From Globodera rostochiensis (lineage: Eukaryota; Nematoda; Chromadorea; Rhabditida; Heteroderidae), in assembly GCA_018350325.1 (NCBI GenBank), contig JAEVLN010000006.1:953193-1017192 (forward strand): a stretch of 64,000 nucleotides of DNA, in the 5' to 3' direction. Position 1 is the first letter of the stretch. Each line of letters starts with the position of its first letter. Both the position numbers and the translations under genes were made by a program. Positions 1 to 11,523 of this stretch are shown piece by piece. Under the pieces are notes generated by a model that was not told the origin of the DNA, searched no databases, and saw only the letters and a program-made list of their open reading frames with translations.

Positions 1-1107
1 GCTTCTGCTCGTTGTTGCTTCGTTGTGTGCCCTCTGCGGTTGGGTGTGCGTTGCTTGGTTGTTTGTTTGCGCGGATTGCTGAGGCTGATGATGGCCGTAC
101 TCCCCCATCACTTCTTGAATTTGTGTTTCTCTCCGGACGGCGTCGTTCAGCACGTCACGGAACTTTGTGGTTGTCCAGTTGCTTGGATCCTCGGCCTTTC
201 TGTTGAGTATGGTGCGCAGGAATGATGGGGTAAGCTTCTTCTCCAGCATGAGAAATGTCGGCGGACCTTCGATGTCCTCACCGGCGTTGTTCAGCTCTCG
301 CGTGAGCCGTTCGAGTTGCAGAAGGAAGTCCTGCGTGTCGCGCAGGTTTTTGCAGGCTTTCAAATTCGCCAACTCGAAGTGGAGTGCTCGCATGTGCTCC
401 TCCGGTGCGCCGTACGTGTCCTTCAGTAGGTGAAGTGCCACGTCGTAGTTTTTGTCTTCCAAGCGGAAGCCGGCAACAAGCTCCCGAGCTTCTCCGCTGA
501 GCATGTTGCGCAGGAGATTGAATTTCTCCGTTTTGCCGATTGCTTGGTGGCTGCCGATCGCCGATCTGAAGCTCTCGTAGAATTCCGGCCATTTCCTTTT
601 GTTGCCGTCAAACTTTTCCAGCTGTATGGGCTGAAATTGGTAGAATGGCGCGGTGAAGGATGGTGCTGATGCCATTTGCATTGGGTGTGTTGCCTGCTCT
701 GTTTTGATTTCTCTGTCGACTTTACTTTGGCACATCTTGGCGTTGACGCTGAGGCGGGTTTCCAAATCCCGCAGATCGCGCAGCTTGGTAGTTGCTTCGT
801 CGTAGCGTTCGGCAATTCTTTCCTTCTTGTCGAAGGCGACGTAGTCGGTTTCCTCTGCTTCGCGCTCTTTTGACGAAAGGGAACGGATGAGTTCCGACCA
901 TGCCGATAACGCTTCGCGCATTTCATCCAAATGCACCTCGATGATGCGGATTTCTTTGCCGATGCGATCCACCTGGGATTCGAGCAGGATCGCAGTTTCC
1001 CAGGCCGGATGTGCGGAGTCCGGTTGAACGTCCAGTTCGGTGGCATTGCGTGCCTTGCTGATTGTCTTCAATGCGGCGCTGATTCGCCGTTGGATGGGTC
1101 CGGACAT
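1..1107 (-). CDS. BEL/Pao retrotransposon gag-like protein, runs off the left edge
   Basis: The frame is open from an ATG at 1105-1107 to base 1 with no stop (about 369 codons). The first 150 residues are charged and probably coiled-coil. Then comes a region typical of the DUF1759 gag domain of BEL/Pao elements: QPIQLEKFDGNKRKWPEF, followed by GEARELVAGFRLEDKNYD and LLKDTYGAPEEHMRALHFEL. In the family this is the capsid-like part of a polyprotein whose protease, reverse transcriptase and integrase lie further on, here outside the window to the left. The frame is undamaged over more than 1.1 kb, so the copy may be young. Open frames at 278-592, 423-1046 and 923-1288 on the same strand are shadows. 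Confidence 0.85.
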   Translation of the reverse strand, partial: MSGPIQRRISAALKTISKARNATELDVQPDSAHPAWETAILLESQVDRIGKEIRIIEVHLDEMREALSAWSELIRSLSSKEREAEETDYVAFDKKERIAERYDEATTKLRDLRDLETRLSVNAKMCQSKVDREIKTEQATHPMQMASAPSFTAPFYQFQPIQLEKFDGNKRKWPEFYESFRSAIGSHQAIGKTEKFNLLRNMLSGEARELVAGFRLEDKNYDVALHLLKDTYGAPEEHMRALHFELANLKACKNLRDTQDFLLQLERLTRELNNAGEDIEGPPTFLMLEKKLTPSFLRTILNRKAEDPSNWTTTKFRDVLNDAVRRETQIQEVMGEYGHHQPQQSAQTNNQATHTQPQRAHNEATTSRS

Positions 1108-2530
1108 TGCTGCTTTGTTGAATTGCTGTTGCTTCGGTTTGTTGTCCTGGATCGATTGCTGTGCCGGACGCTTGCGGTTGCGCCGGTTGTGAGACTGACA
1201 CCAGTTGTCTCAAAGGACCGCTGGTGTAGTACACTCGATTTAATGGCAAACTTTCGGCCTCAGAGGGCTTCAAGTTTGTTGGACCCACCCACCAAGTTTG
1301 ATTACTCCTTGCCTGTTGGACAAGGAGTACTTATTGCTTCCCCCTACGGCTTTAGTGACTGCCTCAAAGGACAGTTACTAATCCCCCACTAGCCCTCGTG
1401 AGCACCCCTTCCGTGTACGTGAATGTAGTCCGGGCCTCAAAGGACCTCGACTACTCCTTGTTCTACGGATAATAGTTTCCGCCTCCAAGGACAGAAACTA
1501 TATCCCTTAATCCCCACTTTTCCGTCCCCCCGATTCTACCGGATTGCTGAGTCCGTAGAGTCGCTGTGGGCGCGGCTTGTTGTTGATGCACGTTGTTCAG
1601 TGCCGCTGGGGATGCTGAAGTTGCTGCAGACTCGATCGTCGCTGCCACAGGGTCGCCATGTCGGAATTGGGGCCGGGCTGGTTGGGGGGTGGAGGAGCGT
1701 GGGGGGACGGTGGCGAACACGGTCGCCAAAAGCAATAAGACGAAGAAGAAACGAATTTAATGTGTGTTTTATTCTCTCGCTCAAACTTGGGTAATTAAAC
1801 CTATTTACAATGAATGATCCCCAAATGAATTGATCACTGGGGCGGAAGTTGGAATCCCGGGACAATTGGTGGAGCCCGGGAAAGGGACAATTGAGTGATG
1901 TGTGTGAGTGAGTGGAAGGCAAAAGGCCGGGGGCAATTGAAATGTGATTGGACAATTGGGCCCGGACCAAGTTTGGGGCAAATGGTGCATTGATTGTTGG
2001 CATGTTTGGATTGGCACGAAATGAATGGGGGAAGTGGGGGAAATTGGTCACAGTGAAATGTGATCAAACTTTTGGCCTCGAAGGACCGCAAGTTTATGAA
2101 TGCGCCGCAGGGGCAATTGGGCAAATGTGTGTATTGAAGGGGTTTGCCCAAAGGAAGGAAATTGGAAGGGGCCGGGCCTCAAGCAGTGCTGGGAGAACAA
2201 CGGGGCGGGGCCGAGCAAATGTTGGGGATGGGAGGTGCAGTTGAACTGCTCGACATTGTGGGGACAATGGTTGTACAATTGGAAGAGAAATGATTGGTGG
2301 ATTGCTTGGGTGAGTGTATTTATGGGGGCCATTGTGGATGGATGGAACAAAGTACGTTGGGGCTGATAAGAGCCCTGCCCACAGAAGAGGAACATTGGAG
2401 TGTTCTTTGGTGGCGTGATTGGAGGGGGGGGGGGGGGGGGGGTAGTGGCAAACGATGAGTGACATTTGGAGGGGGGAGGGGGGTAAACATGTGCATGAGT
2501 GAGGGGGGGGGTAGTGAACTTGCCCTTCCC
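1108..2530 (-). repeat. leader and probable 5' LTR of the BEL/Pao element
   Basis: This stretch has no convincing protein and lies directly upstream of gag on the minus strand. A possible primer-binding-site core, TTGGCGACC on the minus strand, is at about 1721-1729. Beyond it (about 1731-2530) the sequence is strongly G-rich on the plus strand with repeated GGACAATTG words and long G runs, as might be expected of an LTR. Neither LTR boundary was fixed because the 3' LTR is outside the window, so the division into leader and LTR is inference. Confidence 0.35.
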
Positions 2531-2534
2531 TTAT

Positions 2535-2995
2535 CACTTCCCCATCAGTCGATCAAATTTTGATCGACCGGAATCCTCAAATTCCGACACGGTAATACCG
2601 AAAAAAATACCGCGGTAATACCGAAAAATACCGCGGTAATACCGAAAATACCGCGGTATTCCAGTCAGAGATATCTTGGTCGGTATTCGGTATCGGTATT
2701 TCGGTGAAATACCGATACCGAAAAAAAACCGAAATCCCAAAATTTCTTCGGTCGGTATACCGAATCGGTAATACCGAAAAAAATACCGCGGTAATACCGA
2801 AAAATACCGCGGTAATACCGAAAATACCGCGGTATTCCAGTCAGAGATATCTCGGTCGGTATTCGGTATCGGTATTTCGGTGAAATACCGATACCGAAAA
2901 AAAACCGAAATCCCAAAATTTCTTCGGTCGGTATACCGAATCGGTAATACCGAAAAATACCGCGGTAATACCGTACCGTGCCGAACACTACTCAC
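2535..2995. repeat. palindromic ACCGCGGT repeat island, two units of about 180 bp
   Basis: Two near-identical units of roughly 175-180 bp lie head to tail (about 2590-2765 and 2766-2940). Each contains several copies of the self-complementary word TACCGCGGTA joined by GAAAA spacers, then GGTCGGTATTCGGTATCGG. The 153- and 107-residue open frames here are low-complexity products of the repeat. Diverged copies of the same word continue at 3150-3410. It resembles the sub-terminal repeats of the hAT-like elements elsewhere in the window, but no target duplication was found. Confidence 0.6.
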
Positions 2996-3028
2996 CAGGG
3001 CATTCTATAATAAAAATAAAAAGAAATT

Positions 3029-3104
3029 TCACTCAAGGACTCGAACTTAAAACAAAAGTGACATGCGCCAAACAGTTTAACAACTGAGCTATGCGAGATT
3101 ACGA
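3029..3104 (-). repeat. tRNA-like sequence (SINE head or tRNA pseudogene)
   Basis: On the minus strand an A-box-like TAGCTCAGTTGTTAAAC is followed about 35 bases later by a B box, GTTCGAGTCC, with tRNA spacing. The anticodon and T stems pair poorly (the T arm is flanked by TTAA and TTGA), so a working tRNA is unlikely. It lies between two palindromic repeat islands. Confidence 0.5.
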
Positions 3105-3575
3105 ATAATAATTGAAAAAATTCAAATATATTACCACATTTTTCCGTTCGGTACTTTTTTCGGGACTCAAATTTTGTTCGGTCGGTACCTTCGGTTTTCA
3201 AAAAGTTTTGGTCGGTTCTTTTCGGTAAAATACCGAAAAAGTACAGGTACCGAAAAGTATCGGTACTTTTCGAAAAAGTTCGGTCTGTACTATTCGGTAA
3301 AGTACTGATGCCTGAGTACCGAAAAAAACCGAAATCTCGGTACTTTCCCGTACCGTCTGATCTCTAGCACGGTAAATTACCGCGGTAAACGGTATTCCTG
3401 TAAATGATTTTTTTGGCATAAATCCGATTTGACCAATGTTAGGCCGACCTTCAGTGGTCTTCGTAGGCATTGCCGAAGGGCTAATCTCAATGGCAGTCGT
3501 AGGCATAGCCAAAGGGCTAGTTTCAGTCGTCGTCAGTTGGATCCCTGGGGGTAGCAAGTTGGCTTCATAAGTTAA

Positions 3576-4232
3576 TTATCCCCCACCTTCAGCGGTCGGC
3601 GTGGGCATCACCGGCGGAGGGTCAACCTCGGTGCTCGTCGGCATCACTGGCGGCAGCATAAAATTTTCATTCGCCAAATCGACATTCTTTCCACCAAAAG
3701 CGCATTTGCAAGTTGAATTGAACTGCTTAAACTTCTTTTCAACAGCTGCACAGTCGTTGCTTTCAGAACAATTCCACAAGTTGACGCCCTGTCCATCCGC
3801 TAAAATTCACACATTACTCGATTTGTCCCGATTTTTATAAAAAAATATTTTAAATAGTTGAAAAAGTAATATATTAAATTTGCAAATTTTTCAGAACTGA
3901 TTCTATTACCCATGACTATAAGAAAAATGCATTAAAAGCGAAAATTGTCCAAAAATCCACCCCCAAAGATTGACATTTCCCCCAAAATTGTTTTGATATT
4001 TTTCTATAAAATTTTCAATAATATGTAAAAATAATACATTTACGATTGTGAGAGCAAAATTAATAAAGACTGACGAATTTTGAAGGGTTTTACGCAAAAA
4101 TAATGATACGGTCATCTCAAGTTCGTTGTTCTTAACCGTAACTTTGAAACCAAGTAATTGGCTGTCAAATCCTGGCAATTTATTCTTCGAATCGTTGCAT
4201 TTTTTTGCTGTCTCATTGCTTGGATAATGGTC
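3576..4232 (-). CDS. Small Cys-containing protein, Pro/Thr-rich tail, N-terminal exon missing
   Basis: Two exons join in frame: 4094-4232 (acceptor TTTACACAG, donor GTAAAA, ends in phase 1) and 3576-3799 (acceptor AATTTTAG, ends TAA). They give about 121 residues. The first exon contains FKVTVKNNELEMTVSLFL. The second contains DGQGVNLWNCSESNDC and STCKCAFGGKN, so there are five cysteines overall, then a tail of VMPTSTE and VMPTPTAE repeats. More repeats of this kind (LAMPTT, SAMPTKTTEG) lie just past the stop in another frame, which suggests an eroded longer tail. The upstream exon carrying the start, and any signal peptide, was not found. I do not recognise the family; extracellular location is inferred from the cysteine and Pro/Thr content. 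Confidence 0.45.
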
Positions 4233-4536
4233 CTGTGTAAAACAAAATTTAAATAGAAATTAGCGCTAATGCACCCTCTAAAAATGGCATTATCAGCCGA
4301 CAAAATTAATTTTGGTCCACTTTTTCCTAATTACTTGTGATGGTTGGCAAAAGCCAACCAAAATTCCCTGGTCCGCCGTTTTGGTGCCGATCGTTTTGGC
4401 GCGGTCAGTCATAACTTAGTCATTAGGAATCTCAAATCATACAAAATTTATCATTAAAAAAGCTCTTATTTGTTGAACCTTTAATTAAGCGAAAGCTAAC
4501 CGATTCGTCTCTTCTCAAAAAAGTTATAGTTTAAAC

Positions 4537-5388
4537 TAGGGTTGTTGGCGGTCGGTTAACCGAACCAAAAACCGGCTTTTTTGGCCTAAAAACCGAAACC
4601 GAAAACCGGGGGTCGTAAAACCGGTCAAACCAAAAACCGGGTACCGGTTTATCGGTTTTTTCGGTTTGAAAAATGCACCCCTAATGATGGGATTTTATGG
4701 CACTCCGTTAATGAAAAGGCTGGTGTAGTGGTAATTTGTTGGGGAATTGACAATTTCTTAACAAATTCGTTAAATACCAAAAAAATTTCCCGGACTCTTT
4801 TCGCTCCTAAAAAGCTTCAAAATGACCGGATTTTTAAATTTTTGGCCGAAAATCTGTTCACAAATTGAGTAAAAATTCAAATTTTTCTCGGCGGCGCCTA
4901 TCGGCACCGCCGACCCCCATGCCCCAGAAGCTTAGGCCTAAATAGAGCAACTGGCAGGGCCTTAGCCAAAAAAAGTATTCGGGCAAGCAAAAGGAAGTCG
5001 TATGGGGTGCATTTTTGGGGGCTTTATTACATTTCTTACGCAATTTTTTTAAAATATTTTTTAAAGTTTTTAGACCGCCGGGAAAATTTTTGGGATTTTT
5101 GTTAATAAATTTTAACAACATTTTAGCAAAATTACGCATTTTTTCGGAGTTTCGGAAATTTTTCAAAAAAAGAGTACGTAAGCGTGAGGGATGCACGGCG
5201 GAGAAATTTTTTTTACAAAAATTGGCAATCTTTGTTAAGAAAATTGAAGCAAAAACTCAGTGAATTCGTCCAATTTGCCAAAAATCTGTTTTCGGTTAAC
5301 CGGGCCAAAAACCGGAAACCGGGGGTCGCAAAACCGGCCTAACCAAAAACCGGTAACCCCGGTTTAAAACCGACCGTCAACAACTTTA
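4537..5388. mobile_element. hAT-like non-autonomous element with GGTTAACCG palindromic ends
   Basis: The left end reads TAGGGTTGTTGGCGGTCGG and the right end is its imperfect inverted copy (CCGACCGTCAACAACTTTA). Both sub-terminal zones are built from ACCGGTTTTT and GGTTAACCG words. The interior holds a GC-rich hairpin at about 4888-4912 and AT-rich spacer with no transposase. No perfect 8-bp target duplication is visible (GTTTAAAC on the left, CGCTTTGT on the right), so the ends are approximate. Confidence 0.45.
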
Positions 5389-6072
5389 CGCTTTGTCAAA
5401 CGGCAAGCGACTGGAATTGTACCTTTGTAAATGACTATTGATCTAAGCTGTTGATGGAGCCTTCAGCAAGCTCATGCCGAATAAATAAGCGCCTGCATAT
5501 TTTTGTTTAAAAACAGAGAATCTGTACTGATGAGGCCGGTCTCTGATTGTTAGTGTAAATTCTGGTGAACGACTATTTTTGCACTTTTCGCGCAACGTCA
5601 GGGCACCTTTTATATTATAGCATCTACAGACATATTGCTTTCGAATGATACTAAGATTGTTTGATTGGTCAGATAACCCGTTTCAAACACGTTGACGCCA
5701 AACCAATCGGCACCAAACTAGGCCCGACCGCAAAACGCCAACACTTTTAAGTGTTACAATTAATTTTTTTTGCACCTAGGTTTTGACGAAAGAAGCTCAA
5801 AAATAGTGTTTGCCCCGAAACATTTTTTGAATTACATTTCGCCATTTAGGGGGTTTTAGGTTTTATGTGTTCCGTTGGCTTTCCCCCCAAAAATGAAGAA
5901 GTCCTCTTGATAACAAAATATAATAGAACGTACCCAGAGATTACTGAAACGATAAAAACCACTGCCACGACCTCTGCGAGCCAAATAATCTGCATCTCTT
6001 ACACCGACATAGCAGACATATAGGCTTAAACAGGAAAAATGTCGATTGTTTCTGTTTTAAATTCACCCATTT
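5389..6072. other. no gene seen; half of a dispersed inverted-repeat family
   Basis: No supported coding exon. Bases 5610-5690 (TAGCATCTACAGACAT, then TTCGAATGATACTAAGATTG) match one arm of the large hairpin at 57062-57275, so a partial copy of that family sits here. A short open stretch around 5910-6025 (reading RTYPEITETIKTTATTS) might be an exon, but no partner or splice frame could be fixed. Confidence 0.4.
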
Positions 6073-6330
6073 TTGCACGTTTTGCCCTTCCTGACACAGA
6101 TCTTGATGGTCGGTCATTCGCTCTTCGTTCCCAACTTTCTTAAGAGGAATGGCCTAAACATCTCAATTGTTGTGCTTTTGACGGCATTTGCGTTGATGAC
6201 ACTAACAAAGTCAAAATTTAATTGGTGTAAAACGGCATTTAATTTATTGACTTACACTCTTCCATTCGGGTTGATCACAAGCGGAGTCTTAATGGCAGTT
6301 CTTGCGTCCAACTCCTCGCCCGTCTTATAA
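6073..6330 (+). CDS. possible terminal exon of a membrane protein
   Basis: After a good acceptor (TTCCTGACACAG, exon from about 6102) a 75-residue stretch reads through two hydrophobic segments, LNISIVVLLTAFALMTL and LPFGLITSGVLMAVLA, to a TAA. The hydrophobicity suggests two membrane helices at the C-terminus of a larger protein. No upstream exon was matched and I do not recognise the family, so it may be a fragment or chance. Confidence 0.2.
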   Translation: MHVLPFLTQILMVGHSLFVPNFLKRNGLNISIVVLLTAFALMTLTKSKFNWCKTAFNLLTYTLPFGLITSGVLMAVLASNSSPVL

Positions 6331-8110
6331 TCCAAAAATTTTTCCACTAAATATTATTGTTTTCACATAATTCAGTTTAAAAACATAAAAACAAAACACC
6401 TCGGGCGCAGTTTGGGGAACTTCCCAAAAAGAAAAAGAAAATTGAAGCCAGCGGCGGAACAACGTTTTTTGTATTAACCATTATTGGAAAAACGCTGAAA
6501 ATAAATTGCTTAAAAAAAAATAATAATAAAAGCCAAATTTTCAAAGTGAAAATGATTGCCCGTCCCATCGGATAATGACACCCACAGATCCAATCACTTC
6601 ACTCCCATTTCAGAAAATGTGGGCGAGGATGATTATAATTTTTTATAGTTATGCATAAAATAATGTAAATCAATGTGACGTACGGTGGTTAAATAAAATT
6701 TGGAATAATTAAAACAAAACAAAAAATGCAAAAAAAAATATAACGATAGTAAAATTAAAAGTTTATGCTAGGTTTTAAGTAAAATGAAAATATCGACCTT
6801 TTTCGATGTACGGCTACTATAAAAATGTGATCGAAAATGTGCACATTTTTTCAGTATTTTTCCAAAAAAGGCACCTAAATAATTGTAACCGGAATTTTCA
6901 TTCACATACTATAATTTGTTATTATGAAACAAATTCCAAAAAATTGCTCTAAAAATAAATTGGATATTGCAAAAAAAGACATTAAACTAATTGAAAATCC
7001 GAATTTTCAATCATCATATATACAATTTTCGCCCTGAGTTAATAAATAAAAAAGAAAAATGGGGCTCGGATTGCTTCATCGGACAAGAAATCGACTTTTG
7101 AATCGGTTGTTCCGGGACGTATTTGGGCAGTTCTGGTTGTCCTCCATGCTCCGGATCGGCCCAAATTGGGACTTTCCCGACGCGCTATTATAACCCCGGC
7201 GCATCCCTCCGCTCACAGACCGAATTGGTCTCTGTTCCTCCTCGGGAAGATGAATTTGATATTGAAGTTGAAGTTGAATTTGATATTGAATTTAAAGTTG
7301 AATTTGATATTGAATTTAAAGTTGAATTTGATATTGAAGTTGAATTTGATATGCCCGCGCCCTTCCCAACACAGTCGCGCTCAGCCTTGGCAAACAGTCC
7401 ATCCAAATTCACTGACCCTTCCGAGCCCACATTTGGGAATAAATGCAGCTATTTATATATGATAGACGCATTTGTTTCATCAATTTGTTGATGGGTTGCA
7501 AAAGGTGTGAGGGGATGCATTATTTGATGCACTATTTCTATTTTTTCGTACTTTTCTTCACAAATTCCAATTTTCTATGACTTCTCTAACTCAACATTTT
7601 GTAACAATCATTTTGAATATATTTGGTAAGATGAAAGTTATTTGTTCTCTCCTGGAACAGATGCAAAAAAAGGGTTCGTGTGACGCTCGAGCCCTAAACT
7701 TTACCGAGACTTGACCCCAAATCCCCCCAAAAATCCAAGACTTTTCGAGAATCGATACGAAAGACTTTCGAGCATCATTGTTATAAAGGTGACGAAATGA
7801 CCATTTTTAGGGCATTTGTCATCAGATTTTTAGTTTAAAATTATCAATTTCTCGTTTAAAAAATAGTTCACCTCCATTACACAACAGGGTTGCGTCAAAG
7901 GAGAAATTCAATAAATTAAGAGAATTTTGATCATTTAAAACTAAAAATTGAATAAATAGAATATTTTAAAGTATGCCATAATTTCAATAATTAAATTTTA
8001 ATCAGCCCTTTTGATGAATTCTGAGAATTTTTTGGGCCATATGAGTGAAATTTTTCTACACATCTAGTCATTGTTTTCAAGTGTTCGTTATTCATCAAAT
8101 CGGATATTCT
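6331..8110. other. AT-rich intergenic DNA, no gene supported
   Basis: Mostly long A and T runs with no exon-like composition. The exceptions are the G+C-richer stretch at 7070-7470, with a TATA-like motif and a short tandem repeat described separately. Confidence 0.5.
7250..7352. repeat. short tandem repeat around GTTGAATTTGATATTGAA
   Basis: Words of 6 and 18-24 bases (GAAGTT, GAATTTGATATTGAATTTAAA) are repeated about five times. Read on the plus strand they give an acidic FDIEVEVEFDIE peptide, on the minus strand an NSTSISNST-like peptide. Both are repeat artefacts unless transcription is shown. Confidence 0.6.
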
Positions 8111-8585
8111 TTAAGCTTCTATTTCTTTGACTGAAATCGTTTGTCATCATTTGTTTCTTTGAGGAGAAGCGAAAAGATTGCGTTTAATCATTCCCTAAAA
8201 TGCATATTTAAGGCTCATTGCACAAAGCGAATTTTATTTAAAGATATTTTAAAACATTTTACAGTAATCCCAATCAATCAATCCATTCTGGCCGTACAAA
8301 ATGGCTGCTCTTATTGTGCTTGCGATTCTGATCGGCGTAACAAACATTTCAAATATTTAAGCCCGTTTTTTTTGTTTCAAATATTTACTTTTTTGTTTTG
8401 TGCTTTTCCTCGTGTTGGACATTGTTTAACAAAATGCTGTAAAAATTTGATCATTAAGCAAGATAGCTTCTTTTATTTGTATTAATAAGAATCATTTTTA
8501 ACCTAAAAATATTTAAATATTTTTAGAAATTAAAGGAAAAGAATACAATAATTTTATTAAATTTAGAAACCAACAACCCTGATGG
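8111..8585. repeat. upstream segment shared with 12443-12738
   Basis: From TTAAGCTTCTATTTCTTTGA to ACCAACAACCCTGAT this segment aligns with 12443-12738, with interrupted identity including CTAAAATG, GGCTCATT and AAGAATCATTTTTAACCT. The second copy lacks roughly 180 internal bases. One copy lies about 320 bp before receptor gene 1 and the other about 270 bp before the small secreted peptide gene. It is either a duplicated promoter-proximal segment or a degenerate transposable element. Confidence 0.5.
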
Positions 8586-8906
8586 AATTGATTTTGTTCT
8601 GGTCCATTTGGGCATACAATAAATAATACAGTATACCCAAAAGGAACCTTCTGACAGTTTTGTCGAATTATTTATAAAAGTTCATTATTCTTCAACTTCT
8701 CAGAATTGGTTTCATTTGCTTGTTAGAAACAAAATTGGTCGTTAATTAAATAAAACCAAAAAATTACATTACCATAAAAAAGGCAATTGCCGCATTGAGC
8801 AACCAACAATTTTATAAAATTGCCAATTGGAAATTATATTAAATTCACTTGTCTGCCCCAAAATATGAAATTGATTTCAAATTAATTATCTGTGAATGCA
8901 TTGAAA

Positions 8907-11443
8907 ATGAATTATACAATGTCATCAAATTCAACATTTAGTGAGGTCAGTTTAATTATGATTTAAATCCTTTATTATATATTCTTAGTTTATTTAAGGT
9001 CTATTTCGAATTAGCAAATGCTCGCCCCTGCTGGACTTTGATTATTTTTGCTTCAATTTACACAATTTTGGCAATTGTTGGCATTTTTTGGAATTTCTCA
9101 GTTATTTACGTTACAATTCGGACAAAGTTTGTTGGCATTTAAATTAAACAAAGTTTAATTAATTAAAGTCTAAACATTTTAAAGAAATATTTTCAGATCA
9201 CTGAACAATTCCGCCAACAAATTGTTGGCCATTTATTCGTTTTTTGAAATTGTCCACCAATCTGGCCATTTTTTATTCGCATATTCTGTGATTTCTGGCC
9301 AATATTTAATGCCATACAAAACCGTCATTCAAATTCTTACGCCTTCATTATTTGCAGTTTCTTGCACAATTTTTTTACTCTTTTTTACAAGCATTGACCG
9401 ACTCATTGCTGTGATTTTTCCGCTAAGGTAAAATTAAAAATGTCTTTAAATTTATTTTATTTATTTTTAGACAATCAGAAAATGTTCTTTTTTATGTTAT
9501 GACATTGCCCTTCATCGGGTTATTCAATGTTTTCTATTTGTATTCTCAAAGTTGCGACTCAGCAGACAAAACACTCATTACTGGCACACTGAATGACATT
9601 AGAATGGCTTCTGTATTATTTTAATCTAGTACTTGTAGCGTTTATAACATTTCATTTCTTTTACTACTATCCGTAGGGATCCTAGCTTAGGCCTAAACCA
9701 CCCTGGCTTGGGGTTTGTTAGGCTCAGGCTCAGGCTTAAGCCTAAGCTTAGCTTAGACCAAGCTTAGGCTTAGCCTAAAAGGTGCAGGAGATCCGGGAAG
9801 TTTTGGATGAAGTGGGATTCGGACCGGAAGCGATTTGAAAATAATTTTTGTTACTTTTTTTGTTTGAATGACCAATAATTTATCTTCTAAGATATGAGTA
9901 TTTTTCAACAGCCAGAAATCTATCTTTTTGAGTGCATTTTTTTTCGAATTTTTGGCCAAAAATGCTAAAATATGCTTTTATTCACGAAACGTTGGCACTA
10001 AAAATTGCGTGAAAATGCCATTTTTGAGTTTCTCTCTTCCAATAAGCTTTTCTTTTAACAAATATTTGAAGTTTCAATGCATCAATTCGCCGGAGTTTAT
10101 TTGGCCAACAATAATAAGTCTAATTTTGCTGTCAACAATTGTTCTCTATGCGGTCGTTGCAATTGCTATTTACTTCAGAAAATGTATTTTTAATTAAATA
10201 AATAATATACCGTATTACCTCTTGTAATCCCCTAACCTCTAATAATCCCCCACTCTTTGAGTAGGTTGAAAATAATCCCCCACTCTCTAATAATCACCCA
10301 CTCTCTAATAATCCCCCAACCTCTGATAATCCCCACTCTTTGAGTAGGTTGAAAAATAATCCCCCACTCCCTAATAATCCCCCACTCCCTAATAATCCCC
10401 CACCTCAATTAACAGTCCGAATCCAATTTTATCACCTTTTTCTACTTGGTAACATTTGACGAGATGTAACGGGAAAAATGGATAAACTATGTGTGTGTTC
10501 CAAGGATGTACCCAGGTTTTTTTTTTCGAAGGAGGTGCTAAAAGTCGATTTTTAGGGGTTTTTTTTGAAAATTTGAAAAAGTCAATCTTTAGGGGTGCAA
10601 TGTTGGAGTTTATTGCAGTTTTCTTAAGGAATTTTTTTTGAAAAGTCAACTTTAGGGGTTCATTTTTGAAAAATTGAAAAAGGTCAATCTTTAGGGGTGT
10701 CTTCAGTCCCGGGTCTGTAACTCTCCAGGGAATGGTTGCCGCAAAAAATTTTTTTGCTGTTTCTTACATTGCAGACCGAGAGGAGTCGATTAATATATAT
10801 TTCGTTCGATTTTGAGTCTGAACCGTATGATCGATATTTTCCGAAAATTGGTCCAAATCCCCCCTATGGTTTTTTTCGTGTAGATGATGACATATCGCCA
10901 AAAAGGTTGAAAAATAATCCCCCAACCTCTGATCCTCTGATAATCCCCAGTCGCTGAGTAGGTTGAAAAATAATCCCCCATGGGGGATTACAAGAGGTAA
11001 CCCGGTATGTAATTCCCTGGCATATTCACACTTCTGCCAAAGTAACAAGCCTAAGATATTTTAAATATATTTTTTTTCTATTTTAAAGCACCGCCCAACT
11101 CCAACTCGCACCAATTCAACATTCGCATATTTCGCTCATTGTTCTGCATCGTTTCCGTGAATATTGGCGGATATTTTCTGAGTTTCTTTGACGTAATCTT
11201 TATTATAATTCCGATGTTTGGAAATGACATAATGTCAATATGGAAATTGAATCAAATCTTTGGCATTCTGTTGAACATCAGTGCCGCCTCCAATGCGCCA
11301 ATTCTTTACTTTACAAGGTAAAAATAAAAAGCAAATATCAATTATTAAATATCTTTTTTAGCAAAGAATATCGGAAGGCTTTTGACAAAGAATGGCAAAC
11401 GATCATCAAATTGTTCAAAAGAAATCCTGTGCAACCTCATTAA
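8907..11443 (+). CDS. Srsx-like serpentine chemoreceptor, copy 1 (7 exons, 320 aa)
   Basis: Exons: 8907-8945, 8999-9126, 9197-9427, 9471-9612, 10072-10183, 11089-11317, 11362-11443. The lengths sum to 963, exactly 321 codons. The product has about seven hydrophobic segments and a DRLIAVIFP motif after TM3 (residues about 122-130), the DRY-like signature of nematode Srsx receptors. The family is thought to act as G-protein-coupled chemoreceptors in sensory cilia. The N-terminus carries Asn glycosylation sites (NYT, NST). Every exon boundary matches the inverted paralogue at 48336-51339, which supports the model. Intron 4 holds an AGGCTTAAGCCT palindromic insertion (about 9670-9790) and intron 5 an 800-bp TA-flanked element, which explains why only these two introns are long. 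The Srsx label is by motif; srx or srw relatives are possible. Confidence 0.85.
9670..9850. repeat. AGGCTTAAGCCT palindromic insertion in intron 4 of receptor 1
   Basis: The words AGGCTTAAGCCT, AAGCTTAG and TTAGGCCTAA recur with a TAGGGATCC left end like that of the hAT-like elements. It is followed by a minus-strand B-box-like GGTCCGAATCCC at about 9812-9823, perhaps a tRNA-like remnant. The intron around it is 459 bp, against about 140 bp (with no insertion) for the first intron. Confidence 0.4.
10210..11005. mobile_element. TA-flanked inverted-repeat element, copy 1 (intron 5 of receptor 1)
   Basis: The ends are CCGTATTACCTCTTGTAATC and its inverted copy GATTACAAGAGGTAACCCGG, flanked by TA on both sides. 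Sub-terminal zones are arrays of AATCCCCCACTCTCTAATAA with TTGAGTAGGTTGAAA. The middle (about 10500-10710) carries another insert with GTCGATTTTTAGGGG words. It has no transposase. The TA duplication suits a Tc1/mariner-type mobiliser. Copies 2 and 3 are at 44610-44780 and 49557-50461. Confidence 0.7.
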
Positions 11444-11523
11444 GACCCCAAATCTCTCTATGTATAATTAATTCACTCATCGATTTGTTTTTTTCTTCTT
11501 CCCCTATAAATTCCTGTAATTCA

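Noticed and set aside
423..1046. 207-codon and neighbouring minus-strand open frames
   Set aside because: They overlap the gag frame in other phases and have no family features.
2534..2995. 153-codon minus-strand open frame (Arg/Tyr/Phe-rich)
   Set aside because: Low-complexity product of the ACCGCGGT tandem units with no start context or splice partners.
7123..7491. 122-codon open frame with FDIEVEVE repeats
   Set aside because: The repeat accounts for its openness. All plus frames are open across the same simple sequence.
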